NCBI RefSeq assembly: GCF_015831345.1
Contig: NZ_JADWYS010000001.1
Span: forward strand, 2,118,118 to 2,182,117
Reading direction: 5' to 3'
DNA from: Caenimonas aquaedulcis
GTDB lineage: Bacteria > Pseudomonadota > Gammaproteobacteria > Burkholderiales > Burkholderiaceae_C
DNA: 64,000 nucleotides
The translations under genes and the position numbers were made by a program. Below are positions 1 through 8,539 of this stretch, piece by piece (the first letter of the stretch is position 1; each line of letters opens with the position of its first letter). Below the pieces are notes generated by a model that saw only the letters and a list, made by a program, of their open reading frames with translations, was not told the DNA's origin and searched no databases.

Positions 1-2384
1 TACACGAAGATTTCGTACAGCGGGCGCGGCTGCGGCAGGCCCGGGATCTTCGACGAGTCGAACTTGAAGCTGAGGAACGCGCGGCGCGGCCCCGGTGCGC
101 CGGAGTGGCCCACGCCCGTGCGCCAGTAGTTCGTGCGCAAGGTCGCATCCACCAGGGCGAGCAGCTGGCGCAGCACGCGGTCCTCGTTGAGGTTGCTGAC
201 TTTCTCCAGCGCCTTCTCGATGCCGTTCACCTGCGCCTGCGCGCCTTCGGCATCGGCGTTCTGCGGGTCGAAGCGCAGCTTGAACAGGCCCACCAGCATG
301 CGCGCGATGCGCGGATGCGTGGAGAGCGTCGCGGCAATCGTCGCCTGCGACTGCGCGAAGCCGATCTGCTTGAGGTACTTCGCATAGGCGCGCAGCACCG
401 CGACCTCTTCCGCGGACAGGTTGGCCAGCAGCACGAGGCGGTTGAAATCGTCGCTTTCGACGTCGCCGTTCAGCACGCGGGCGAACGCGTCCTCGAAGAG
501 CGGACCTGCCGTCGCGGGGTCGGCCTCGACACCGGCGGGCGCCTGCAGTTCGAAGTCGTGCAGCGAGATCGCGCCATCGCCCACGCGGTAGCTGCTCTCG
601 CCCATGACGCGCACGCCCATGTGTTCGAGCATCGGCAGGCTGTCGGAGAGGACGAGGGGCGAGCCGCGGCGGTAGACCTTCAGGCCGAGCGTGCCGGCGT
701 TGCCTGCCGGGCGGTAGAGCGAGAGTTGCAGCGGCGCGGACGCGGTGACAGCAGCGAGCTTGCGCGCGTCGGGCAGGGCGTCGCGTGCCGTCACACGATC
801 GCGATACGCAGCCGGGAACGCAGCGCTCCATTGCTTGAACAGGGCGAGGCCCGCTGCCTCACCTTCGCTTTCGACGAGCGCGTCGCGCAGGTCGTCGTCC
901 CAGCGCCGCGCGGCGGCGGCCAGTTGCCGCTCGATGTCCTTTCGGTCGTAGGAGGGAATCTGCCCGGGTGTCGTGCGGACCGTGAAGTGGATGCGCGCGA
1001 GTACCGCATCGCTGAGCAGCACGTCGAATTCCGCGCTCGCGCCGCCCAGCGCGGCCATGAGGATGCGCTGGAACTTCACGCGCAGGTCGGTGGAGTACGC
1101 CTCGCGCGGCACGTAGACCATGCAGGAGACGAAGCGGTCGAAAGGGTCGCGCCACATGAACAGGCGCAGGCGCTGCCGCTCGCCGAGCGACACGATGCCC
1201 AGCGCGGTTTCGAAAAGTTCGTCGTCGGGAATCTGGAAGAGCTCGTCGCGCGGATAGGTTTCCAGCACGTGGTCCAGCGCCTTCGCGAGGTGGCCGCCGG
1301 GCGGCAGGCCCGCCTTGGTCGCGATCGCGCCGACTTTGCCGCGCAGCAGCGGCGTTTCCGCGACGCGCGCGCTGTAGGCGGTGGAGGTGAAGAGGCCGAT
1401 GAAGCGATGCTCGCCCGTCACCCGGCCCTGCGCGTCGTAGCGCTTGACGCCGATGTAGTCGGTGTAGCCCGCGCGGTGCACGGTCGAACGTGTATTGGCC
1501 TTGGTCACCACGAGCACCGGCAAGGGCGCGCGGGCGAGCGCGCGCGCGGTCGCGGGCAGCGCGGCGAAGCTCGCGGACATCTCGCCGGTCTGGGATTCGC
1601 GCAGCAGGCCCAAGCCGCTGCCCTTCACGAGCCGCAGGCCTTCGGCGCCGCCATCTTCCACGAGGTCGTGCTGCCGGTACCCCAGCAACGTCATGTGGCC
1701 GTCGGCGAGCCACTGCAGGAACGCGCGGCTCTCCGCGACGTTCGCCTGCGGCAACGAGGCCGGTGCGCGGCCGAGCTCGGCGATCGCTTCCTGCAGACGC
1801 CCGAGCATGGCCTGCCAGTCGGTCACGGCGGCGCGCACGTCGGCCAGCACACGTTCGATGCCTGCCGCCAGGGTGTCGCGTTGCTCCGCATCGATCAGGC
1901 GGTCTACCTCGATGTGCATCCAGGACTCGCGCGGAACGCCGGGCGACGCGGAGGCGGGCGAGACGGCCTTGAGCACGCCGCTCGCATCGCGCTGCACCGC
2001 GAAGATCGGGTGCACGATGAGATGCAGCGTGAGGCCCTGCCGGTTGATCTCGAGGCTCGTGGAATCCACGAGGAAGGGCATGTCGTCGTTGACGATCTGG
2101 ATGACGGAGTGCTTCGAGGTCCAGCCGTCCTGCGCCTGGCTCGGCTCGAAGATGCGCATCTTCGGCGTGCCGGGCTCGCGCGATTGCGCGAGCTGCAGGT
2201 GCGACTCCAGGGCGCCGAGCAGGTCTTCGGGCGTTCGCTCGGCCAGGTCGTCCGCATCCATGCGGCTGAAATACTCACGGGCGAAGCCCTGGATAATTTG
2301 GGAGCGGTGCGCGTCGGACCGGGTCGCGGCGAGCGCGATGACAGCGTCCACACGGTTGTGCAGCGCCGCAATGTTGGCATTCAT
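1..2384 (-). CDS. gdhB: NAD-specific glutamate dehydrogenase, large type (partial, N-terminal half)
   Basis: This is the N-terminal 794 codons of a large bacterial NAD-glutamate dehydrogenase, a family of roughly 1,600 residues that converts glutamate to 2-oxoglutarate and ammonia in the cytoplasm. The reading frame is open to the left edge, so the Rossmann catalytic half lies outside the window. What can be read is the family's N-terminal regulatory part, including segments such as VPREAYSTDLRVKFQRIL and LSAEEVAVLRAYAKYLKQIG, which I recognise as conserved in this group. The ATG at 2384 follows AGGGGACATCC, a usable ribosome-binding site, and a candidate sigma-70 promoter lies just upstream. 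It is monocistronic as far as the window shows. Identification rests on remembered family motifs; the active site itself cannot be checked here. Confidence 0.88.
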   Translation of the reverse strand, partial: MNANIAALHNRVDAVIALAATRSDAHRSQIIQGFAREYFSRMDADDLAERTPEDLLGALESHLQLAQSREPGTPKMRIFEPSQAQDGWTSKHSVIQIVNDDMPFLVDSTSLEINRQGLTLHLIVHPIFAVQRDASGVLKAVSPASASPGVPRESWMHIEVDRLIDAEQRDTLAAGIERVLADVRAAVTDWQAMLGRLQEAIAELGRAPASLPQANVAESRAFLQWLADGHMTLLGYRQHDLVEDGGAEGLRLVKGSGLGLLRESQTGEMSASFAALPATARALARAPLPVLVVTKANTRSTVHRAGYTDYIGVKRYDAQGRVTGEHRFIGLFTSTAYSARVAETPLLRGKVGAIATKAGLPPGGHLAKALDHVLETYPRDELFQIPDDELFETALGIVSLGERQRLRLFMWRDPFDRFVSCMVYVPREAYSTDLRVKFQRILMAALGGASAEFDVLLSDAVLARIHFTVRTTPGQIPSYDRKDIERQLAAAARRWDDDLRDALVESEGEAAGLALFKQWSAAFPAAYRDRVTARDALPDARKLAAVTASAPLQLSLYRPAGNAGTLGLKVYRRGSPLVLSDSLPMLEHMGVRVMGESSYRVGDGAISLHDFELQAPAGVEADPATAGPLFEDAFARVLNGDVESDDFNRLVLLANLSAEEVAVLRAYAKYLKQIGFAQSQATIAATLSTHPRIARMLVGLFKLRFDPQNADAEGAQAQVNGIEKALEKVSNLNEDRVLRQLLALVDATLRTNYWRTGVGHSGAPGPRRAFLSFKFDSSKIPGLPQPRPLYEIFV

Positions 2385-2411
2385 GGATGTCCCCTAGGTA
2401 GGCAGACGGCT

Positions 2412-2440
2412 ACTCTAGGCTCGGCGCCGTCCTCACGCAA
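2412..2440 (-). promoter_or_regulatory. candidate sigma-70 promoter for gdhB
   Basis: On the minus strand TTGCGT (2440-2435) and TAGAGT (2417-2412) are separated by exactly 17 bp, placing a start site near 2405, about 20 nt before the gdhB ATG. Both boxes match consensus at four or so positions. The inference is based on spacing and position only. Confidence 0.4.
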
Positions 2441-2499
2441 ATGCCGGATGCACGCGGGTGCCATGCAAAGACGGCATGTGTCGCCAGTACCGGTGAAAG

Positions 2500-3459
2500 C
2501 TATTGGGGCTTGAGGCCGATCGCGTCGGCGAGGCGCCGGTAATAGTCGAGCCGGTCGGCGAGGGTGGCGGCGAGCTTCTCCGGTGGCCCGACCTCATCCG
2601 CGCTCGAGCCGCGGGCGCGCATGAACTCGCGCACCGGCGGGTCCTTCAGTAGCGAGGCGAATTCACGATTCAACCTCCTGATGGTCTCCGCCGGCGTGCC
2701 GGCGGGAGCAAACACGCCGAGGAAGCCGACCACCACGAAGCCCGGCCACTGCTCCTTGAGCAAGGGAAGCCGTTCGAACGGCGCCATCACCGGCGTCGTT
2801 CCGCTGGTGGCGATGGGGACCACGCGTCCGCCGTCGAGAAACGGCAGGGCGGCGTCGTACGGCGCCAGCATCACATCGGCGTGCCCCCCCACGAGCGCCT
2901 GGATCGCGGGCGCGACGCCGGGATAGGGAACGGTGACGACAGCGCCGCCGAGCGCCTGCCGGAGCTGCTCGCAGCCCAGCCCCATCTCGCCGGGCGGCGC
3001 CGCGCAGTTCAGTCCGCCGGGCTGGGCGGCCGCCGCGCCGGCGAGGTCGCGAGGGCCGGAGACGGGCAGGCCCTTTCGCACCAGCACGACCATGCCCGCG
3101 CGCGTCAGCTCCGCCACCGGCGCCAGGTCGCGCGCGGGGTCGAACGAGAGCTTGTTCAAGACCGCATTCGTCGCGACGAATCCCGAGCCGAGCAGCAGGG
3201 TGCGCCCATCCGAGGGCGCACGGACCACATATTCGGTCCCGATGATCGCGTTCGCCCCGGGCCGGTTGTCGACGATCACCGTCTCCTTCAGGTCGCGGGA
3301 AAGGCCCGTCGCGAGCACGCGCCCGACCACGTCCAGCGGCCCGCCGGCCGTCGTCGGCACCACGATCCGTATCGGTGCCTGCGCCGCCGCGCTGCACGCC
3401 GCGGCGATCAGCGCGGCCGCTGCAATGGCGCGCACGATGCGGCGCAATCTAATTCGCAT
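2500..3459 (-). CDS. tripartite tricarboxylate transporter substrate-binding protein (Bug family)
   Basis: This is a periplasmic binding protein of the Bug/TctC family, which captures small carboxylates for TTT transporters or for sensing. The ATG at 3459 gives 319 residues beginning MRIRLRRIVRAIAAAALIAA, a clear Sec signal peptide ending near CSAAAQA. The mature N-terminus APIRIVVPTTAGGPLDVVGR carries the family's conserved first strand and glycine loop, and the motif VDNRPGANAIIGTE follows. The start overlaps the end of the upstream acyl-CoA ligase by 11 nt, so the two are probably translated together. No membrane components (TctA/TctB) are nearby, which is normal for Bug proteins in Burkholderiales. 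The ligand is unknown; the neighbouring ligase suggests an organic acid that is activated to a CoA ester. Confidence 0.85.
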   Translation of the reverse strand: MRIRLRRIVRAIAAAALIAAACSAAAQAPIRIVVPTTAGGPLDVVGRVLATGLSRDLKETVIVDNRPGANAIIGTEYVVRAPSDGRTLLLGSGFVATNAVLNKLSFDPARDLAPVAELTRAGMVVLVRKGLPVSGPRDLAGAAAAQPGGLNCAAPPGEMGLGCEQLRQALGGAVVTVPYPGVAPAIQALVGGHADVMLAPYDAALPFLDGGRVVPIATSGTTPVMAPFERLPLLKEQWPGFVVVGFLGVFAPAGTPAETIRRLNREFASLLKDPPVREFMRARGSSADEVGPPEKLAATLADRLDYYRRLADAIGLKPQ

Positions 3460-4966
3460 GGGCAGAATCGTCGGGGCCGGAATCGCCGATGGCCTTCTCG
3501 ATGCGCGCCTGCAGCTCACCGCGCATCAGCTTACCCGCCTCGTTCTTCGGCAGCGACTCCACGAAGAGCACGAGCGAAGGCGTGGCGAGCCGCCCGAGCC
3601 TCTCGCGCACGTGTGCACGCAGTTCGCGCGTCTCGAACGCGAACCGGGCCACCACGGCCGCGGCCAGCGCCTTGCGGCCATTGCGTTGCAGGACTTCCAC
3701 GGCCGCCGCTTCGATCACCTGGGGATGGCTGGCCATCGCGTCTTCCACCTGCGCCGGATTGACCTTCACGCCCTGCAGGTTGATGAGGTCGTCGTTGCGG
3801 CCGCCGAGCACGAGGTAGCCCTCGTCGTCCAGCGCGCCCACGTCGCCGGGGTAGTACCAGCCGTCGCGGAACACCTGCGCCGTCGCATCGGGGTTGCCGA
3901 GGTAAGAGGAGGCCATCGCGGCAGAGCGGAAACGCAGGCGTCCCGCTTCGCCCGGAGGCAGCGGCCGGTCGCTGTCGTCGACGGCTTGCGCGGTGATCCA
4001 GGGCATCACGCGGCCCGCGGATTCCGGACGCGCGAGGTGCGAATGGTGATCCGATCGCGCGAGCGTGCCCGTCTCGGTAGACCCGTAGGTGACCTGCAGA
4101 TTGGGGCAGACCTTGTCCTGCAGCCCCTGCCGCAGCGCGGGCGGCACCGTCGCGCCGCCCAGCAGCAGCGAGCGAAGCGCGGGCAACCGTGGCGCGCCGA
4201 CGGCCGACGCGTGTTCGAGCAGCGTGAACGCGATCGCCGTCGTCGTCAGTGCCTGGGTGGCGCGGTGTTGCGAGGCGGCCTCGAAGAAAGCGCCGGGCTG
4301 GATGGAATCGGAGAGGATCACCGCGCCTCCGCCTGCGAGCTGCATCATCGCGTGGCCCATGCCCAGGCCGATGCCCAGGTCGGCGAACACGAGCAGGCGC
4401 TCACCGGGCCCCGCCGCATACACGTCGAGTGACACGCGATGCAGGCGCGCCACCTGGCCGTGCGTCCAGGGGATGCTCTTGCCCTCGCCAGTCGTCCCCG
4501 ACGACAGGCCGATGCGCCAGGGGCGGTCCTCGAGGCCCTGTGCCAGCTTGGGAACGACCGCGTCCTGCGGCAGGGGCGCGAAGAGCGATTGCGCCGTGAT
4601 CGCGCGCAGGCCCGGCACGCCTTGCTGCGCCTGCGCAGGACCGGCGTCGTCGCCCTGCACCCACGCGCTCACGCCGTTTCGCAGGAACACCTGCGCCCGC
4701 TTGCCCGCGTTCCAACCCGGCTGCACCAGCGTGGAAACGGCGCCCAGCCGCGCGAGCGCCATCACGATCACGAGGTAGGCCTGCGGGTTCATCTTCGCGA
4801 CGGCCACGCAATCGCCCTGCGCGACGCCTTGTGCCTGCAGGTGACTGGCGGCGCGCGCCGCGTTCTGCCAGAGCTGCCGGTAGGTGAGCGTGTTGGCCCC
4901 GAGGATCAGCGCCGGACGCTGGGGATACGCGCGGACCTGCCGCGCAATGGAGTCGAGGACGTTCAT
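3449..4966 (-). CDS. AMP-dependent acyl-CoA synthetase/ligase (class I adenylate-forming enzyme)
   Basis: This 505-residue protein belongs to the adenylate-forming superfamily, which activates a carboxylic acid with ATP and usually transfers it to CoA. The phosphate-binding motif SSGTTGEGKSIPWTH is at about residues 155-169, the A5 motif TYGSTETGTL is mid-protein, and the hinge region reads YYPGDVGALDDEGYLVLGGR. The C-terminal segment PKNEAGKLMRGEL carries the catalytic lysine. Its ATG overlaps the hemW stop by 4 nt (ATGA), and its own end overlaps the following Bug gene, so it sits inside a compact operon. Substrate class cannot be read from the sequence; benzoate-, fatty- or other carboxylate-CoA ligase activity are all possible. 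Confidence 0.8.
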   Translation of the reverse strand: MNVLDSIARQVRAYPQRPALILGANTLTYRQLWQNAARAASHLQAQGVAQGDCVAVAKMNPQAYLVIVMALARLGAVSTLVQPGWNAGKRAQVFLRNGVSAWVQGDDAGPAQAQQGVPGLRAITAQSLFAPLPQDAVVPKLAQGLEDRPWRIGLSSGTTGEGKSIPWTHGQVARLHRVSLDVYAAGPGERLLVFADLGIGLGMGHAMMQLAGGGAVILSDSIQPGAFFEAASQHRATQALTTTAIAFTLLEHASAVGAPRLPALRSLLLGGATVPPALRQGLQDKVCPNLQVTYGSTETGTLARSDHHSHLARPESAGRVMPWITAQAVDDSDRPLPPGEAGRLRFRSAAMASSYLGNPDATAQVFRDGWYYPGDVGALDDEGYLVLGGRNDDLINLQGVKVNPAQVEDAMASHPQVIEAAAVEVLQRNGRKALAAAVVARFAFETRELRAHVRERLGRLATPSLVLFVESLPKNEAGKLMRGELQARIEKAIGDSGPDDSAHAN

Positions 4967-6198
4967 GGGACTGCCGGCGCCTCGGGCGCGAGGAAGAGCG
5001 ACTGCAGGTCGCTCAGGAAATCGAAACCGCGCGTCGTGGGACGCACGTGGCTCATGTCGCGCTCGACGAGTCCCTTGGCCAGCGCTTCGGCCAGGGGCGC
5101 CGCGATCGCGGTGGGGGCGAGGCCCGTGCGCTCGGTGAACTGGTTCAATGCGAACCCTTCCTTCAGCCGCAGGGCATTGAGCATGAACTCGAAGGGCAAT
5201 TGCGCACGCGGCACTTCGTCCTCCTGCGCCAGCGGCCGGCCCGCGAGCGCGTTGTCCATGTACAGGCGCGGCTCGCGGTAGCGCACCTGGCGCACCACGC
5301 GATGCGGAAAACTCAGCTTGCTGTGCGCACCGGCGCCAATGCCCAGGTAATCGCCGAACTGCCAGTAGTTGAGGTTGTGCCAGCAGCGGTGGCCAGGCTT
5401 CGCATACGCCGACACCTCGTAGCGTTCCATGCCTGCGCCGCCGGTCACTTCGGTGATGCGGTCGAGCATCGCGTAGGCCGTGTCGTCGTCGGGCACGCGC
5501 GGCGGGAACTTCGCGAAGTACGTGTTGGGCTCGATGGTGAGGTGATAGACGGACAGGTGCGGCGGCGCCAGGGCCATCGCCTGCGCGAGATCCTGCTCCA
5601 GCTGCGCCATCGACTGGCCCGGCAGGGCATACATAAGGTCGAGGTTGAAGGTGCCGAAGGCCTGCTGTGCTTCCTCCACCGCGGCGATCGCCTGCGCGCG
5701 GTCATGCACGCGCCCGAGCGCGGCAAGGTGCGCATCGTTGAAACTCTGCACCCCGACCGAGAGGCGGGTGACGCCTGCGCCTCGGAATGCGCGGAAGCGA
5801 TCCTTCTCGAAAGTGCCCGGGTTCGCTTCGAGCGTGATCTCGCAATCGGGCTCCAGCTTCAGGCGGGCGCGCACGTCGCCGAGCAGGCGGTCGATCCCGC
5901 CCGGAGAAAACAGGCTGGGCGTGCCGCCGCCGATGAAGATGCTGTGGATCGTGCGTCCCCAGATGAGCGGCAACGCGGCTTCGAGATCCGCGACGAGCGC
6001 GTCGAGGTAGCGTTTCTCCGGCAGTTCGCCGCGCGCCATCTCGTGGGAATTGAAGTCGCAGTACGGGCACTTCTTCAGGCACCACGGCAGGTGGATGTAC
6101 AGCGACAGCGGGGGCAGCGCAGCGAGCTGCAAGGTGCCGGGCCGCAGGTAGTGCTGCACGTCGCGCGGCGGCGGCACCATCGTGACGTTCACAGCCAT
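4963..6198 (-). CDS. hemW: radical SAM heme chaperone HemW
   Basis: HemW binds a [4Fe-4S] cluster, S-adenosylmethionine and heme, and is thought to insert heme into respiratory enzymes. The protein (411 aa) has the cluster motif CxxxCxxC at C40, C44 and C47, followed directly by DF. This is the HemW signature that separates it from coproporphyrinogen dehydrogenase HemN, which has a fourth cysteine. The glycine-rich SAM loop FIGGGTPSLF and ITLEANPGTFE are present, and a C-terminal HemN_C domain follows. The start chosen (6198, MAVNVTM) overlaps the rdgB stop by 10 nt; a second ATG at 6180 is possible. It is translationally linked on both sides (rdgB upstream, ligase downstream). The rdgB-hemW order is typical of proteobacteria. 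Confidence 0.93.
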   Translation of the reverse strand: MAVNVTMVPPPRDVQHYLRPGTLQLAALPPLSLYIHLPWCLKKCPYCDFNSHEMARGELPEKRYLDALVADLEAALPLIWGRTIHSIFIGGGTPSLFSPGGIDRLLGDVRARLKLEPDCEITLEANPGTFEKDRFRAFRGAGVTRLSVGVQSFNDAHLAALGRVHDRAQAIAAVEEAQQAFGTFNLDLMYALPGQSMAQLEQDLAQAMALAPPHLSVYHLTIEPNTYFAKFPPRVPDDDTAYAMLDRITEVTGGAGMERYEVSAYAKPGHRCWHNLNYWQFGDYLGIGAGAHSKLSFPHRVVRQVRYREPRLYMDNALAGRPLAQEDEVPRAQLPFEFMLNALRLKEGFALNQFTERTGLAPTAIAAPLAEALAKGLVERDMSHVRPTTRGFDFLSDLQSLFLAPEAPAVP

Positions 6199-6794
6199 CG
6201 CTCCCGGATCAGGGCGAGCATCTGCCGCGCGGCCTTGCCGCGATGGCTGTTGGCGTTCTTCACCTCCACGGGCAATTGCGCAAAGGTCTTGCCGAATTCG
6301 GGGATGAACATCACGGGGTCGAAGCCGAAGCCGTTGTCGCCCACGGGCTCGCGCGCGATCTCGCCGGCGACGCGCCCTGCCGCGATGAGCGGCTCCGGGT
6401 CCTGCGGGGCGCGCACGGCGACGAGCGTGCTCACGAGGGCGGCGCGCCGGTCGGCATGGCCCTGCAATTGTTCGAGCAGGGCCCTCACGTTGTTGGCATC
6501 GCCCTTCTCGTAGCCGAACTGCGTGGCATAGAACGCGGTGTCGACGCCGGGCAGCCCGCCGAAGGCTTCCACGCAAAGCCCCGCATCGTCGGCAATCGCG
6601 GGCAGGCCGCTCGCTTGCGAGGCATGGCGCGCCTTCGCGAGCGCGTTCTCCACGAAGGTGCGGAAGGGCTCGTCCGCTTCGGGAATGCCCAGCTCGGATT
6701 GGGGAACGAGTTCGATGCCGAGCGGCGCAAACATCGCGCGCAGCTCGGCGAGCTTGCCGCGGTTGTTGGAGGCCAGGACGATGCGGGAAATCAT
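6189..6794 (-). CDS. rdgB: XTP/dITP diphosphatase (non-canonical purine NTP pyrophosphatase)
   Basis: RdgB hydrolyses dITP, XTP and related deaminated purine nucleotides to monophosphates, keeping them out of DNA and RNA. The 201-residue protein has the full Ham1 pattern. The N-terminal SNNRGKLAEL provides the nucleotide-binding lysine, DDAGLCVEAFGGLPGVDTA is the metal and base-binding core, and GDNGFGFDPVMFIPE and NSHRGKA complete the active site. Length matches the family. It lies between rph and hemW in a conserved proteobacterial order. A 77-nt gap to rph contains a pyrimidine-rich hairpin repeat, and the gene overlaps hemW by 10 nt at its 3' end. Confidence 0.95.
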   Translation of the reverse strand: MISRIVLASNNRGKLAELRAMFAPLGIELVPQSELGIPEADEPFRTFVENALAKARHASQASGLPAIADDAGLCVEAFGGLPGVDTAFYATQFGYEKGDANNVRALLEQLQGHADRRAALVSTLVAVRAPQDPEPLIAAGRVAGEIAREPVGDNGFGFDPVMFIPEFGKTFAQLPVEVKNANSHRGKAARQMLALIRERWL

Positions 6795-6827
6795 GGGACT
6801 GATTGTCGCTCCGGAGGGACCCCGATG

Positions 6828-6862
6828 CCCTCACCCCTGCCCTCTCCCAGAGGGAGGGGGAG
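6828..6862. repeat. pyrimidine/purine hairpin repeat in the rph-rdgB spacer
   Basis: The spacer contains CCCTCACCCCTGCCCTCTCC followed by CAGAGGGAGGGGGAG, which folds as CTCCC-AGA-GGGAG with extra G:T/G:C pairs outward. I recall near-identical CCCTCACCCC...CCCTCTCCC...GGGAG strings scattered between genes of many high-GC proteobacteria, so this is probably a dispersed palindromic unit and not a gene-specific signal. No T-tract follows on either strand, so it is not a standard terminator. Copy number in this genome is not visible here. Confidence 0.5.
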
Positions 6863-6871
6863 AAAGGCAGG

Positions 6872-7600
6872 TCAGGCTGCCAGGGACTCTTGCTGGAGCA
6901 CGACCAGCTCGGCGATGCCCTTTTCGGCCAGGCGCAGCAGTTCGTCCATTTCGGCGCGGGTGAAGGCGGCGCCCTCGGCCGTGCCCTGCACCTCCACGAA
7001 GTGGCCGGCGCCGGTCATGACGACGTTCATGTCGGTGTCGCAGCCGACGTCTTCCACGTATTCGAGGTCCAGCAGGGGCGTGCCTTCGACGATGCCGACG
7101 GACACGGCGGCCACGGGACCCGTGATGGGCGATTCGCTCAACTTGCCCGTGGCGATGAGCTTGGTCACCGCGTCCTGCGCAGCGACGAAGGCGCCGGTGA
7201 TTGCCGCCGTGCGCGTGCCGCCGTCGGCCTGCAGCACGTCGCAGTCGATCTGGATCGTGCGCTCGCCGAGCTTCTTCAAGTCGAACACCGCGCGCATGGA
7301 GCGGCCGATCAGGCGCTGGATCTCCTGCGTGCGCCCGCTCTGCTTGCCGCGCGCGGCTTCGCGGTCCCCGCGCGTGTGCGTGGCGCGCGGCAGCATGCCG
7401 TATTCCGCGGTGACCCAGCCCTCCCCGCTGCCGCGCTTGTGCGGCGGCACCTTCTCTTCGACCGACGCGGTGCACAGCACGCGCGTCTGGCCGAATTCAA
7501 TGAGGACCGATCCTTCGGCGTGGATGGTGAAGCCCCGCGTGATGCGGATGGGGCGCAGCTGGTCTGCGGCGCGCCGGCCGCTTCTCTCGAAATTTGTCAT
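6872..7600 (-). CDS. rph: ribonuclease PH
   Basis: RNase PH trims the 3' ends of tRNA precursors and other RNAs by phosphorolysis and acts as a hexameric ring. The 242-residue protein matches the family throughout. The RPIRITRGF start, [13 protein letters not shown], and the phosphate-binding stretch around [20 protein letters not shown] are present, as is the catalytic [20 protein letters not shown]. Seven bases separate it from the upstream PP2C gene, so it is likely cotranscribed with the kinase/phosphatase pair as well as with rdgB downstream. Confidence 0.95.
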   Translation of the reverse strand: MTNFERSGRRAADQLRPIRITRGFTIHAEGSVLIEFGQTRVLCTASVEEKVPPHKRGSGEGWVTAEYGMLPRATHTRGDREAARGKQSGRTQEIQRLIGRSMRAVFDLKKLGERTIQIDCDVLQADGGTRTAAITGAFVAAQDAVTKLIATGKLSESPITGPVAAVSVGIVEGTPLLDLEYVEDVGCDTDMNVVMTGAGHFVEVQGTAEGAAFTRAEMDELLRLAEKGIAELVVLQQESLAA

Positions 7601-7606
7601 GGTGGG

Positions 7607-8515
7607 TCAGGTTTTGCGGGCAGCCGAGCGGCGGATCGCTTCATTGATCTCGGCGATGGAGCGCTCGATGGCGGCGTCGTCGAGGTCCTCGACCATGGTG
7701 TCGAGCACGCCTGCCTGGATGGTGGAGGCGAACACGCCGTCGCTGATGCTGTCGGTGGAAATTCCGCGGGTCGATTCGAAGGTGTCGGGGGTTTCCCATT
7801 CGAGGGCGATCACCGTCACGTTGTCGCTGTGGTCGCCGCCGTTGCGAAGGGCCGCCTCGACCAGGTCCGGCACCGCCTCCGACACGGGCTTCGTGCACAG
7901 GTCGCGCACGATGTCGATGTCCTCGAGGCTGCCCCACAGGCCGTCGGAGCACAGGAGGATCTTGTCGCCCTGCTGCAACTGCACCGGGCCGGTGACGTCG
8001 AACACGGGCTTCGTCGGCGAGCCCAGGCAGGTGAAGAGGATGTTGCGGTTGATGCGGTCCAGCCGGACCACGCCGCCCGCGCCGCTTTGCTGCTCGAGGT
8101 ACGAATGGTCGCGCGTGCGCGTGAGGAGTTCGCTGCCGCGCACCACGTACAGGCGCGAATCGCCGCAGTGCACCCAGGTGGCCGACGTGCCCTGCACGAT
8201 GGCCGCGACGAGCGTGGTGCGGGGCGTGTCCAGCATGCCCTTTTCGCTGGCGTAGCGGATGATCTGGTGGTGCGCCGCCATGAGCGCGGTCGAGAGGAAT
8301 TCGGACACGTCCTTCACGATCGGGCGCGCTTCCTTCTGGTACAGCGCGGAGACCGTCTGCAGCGCGAGCTGCGCGGCGACCTCGCCCTCCGGGTGCCCGC
8401 CCATGCCGTCGGCCAGCACGAACAGGCCCGACTCCCGCGTGTAGCAATAACCCATGCGGTCTTCGTTCTTTTCGCGCCCGCCCTTGCGGCTGATCTGGAA
8501 CACGGAGAATTTCAT
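7607..8515 (-). CDS. PP2C-family Ser/Thr protein phosphatase
   Basis: This 302-residue metal-dependent phosphatase removes phosphate from Ser/Thr residues in the cytoplasm. The PP2C motifs are in order: NEDRMGY near the N-terminus, LADGMGGHPEGEVAA (metal-binding Asp), VHCGDSRLYVV, LLCSDGLWGSLED, and the late HSDNVTVI with the final metal-ligand Asp-Asn. A C-terminal helical tail (about residues 255-302) extends past the catalytic core. No membrane segment is seen. It lies 24 bp downstream of a Ser/Thr kinase on the same strand, so the two probably set and reset phosphorylation of shared targets. Targets are unknown; type VI secretion genes, a common partner of such pairs, are absent from the window. 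Confidence 0.9.
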   Translation of the reverse strand: MKFSVFQISRKGGREKNEDRMGYCYTRESGLFVLADGMGGHPEGEVAAQLALQTVSALYQKEARPIVKDVSEFLSTALMAAHHQIIRYASEKGMLDTPRTTLVAAIVQGTSATWVHCGDSRLYVVRGSELLTRTRDHSYLEQQSGAGGVVRLDRINRNILFTCLGSPTKPVFDVTGPVQLQQGDKILLCSDGLWGSLEDIDIVRDLCTKPVSEAVPDLVEAALRNGGDHSDNVTVIALEWETPDTFESTRGISTDSISDGVFASTIQAGVLDTMVEDLDDAAIERSIAEINEAIRRSAARKT

Positions 8516-8539
8516 CGCGGGGACTCGGTTCCTGTCGTT

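Noticed and set aside
105..2513. An 802-codon open frame on the plus strand.
   Set aside because: It is antisense to the recognisable glutamate dehydrogenase, is extremely Arg/Ala/His-rich and has no motif; long antisense frames are expected at this GC content.
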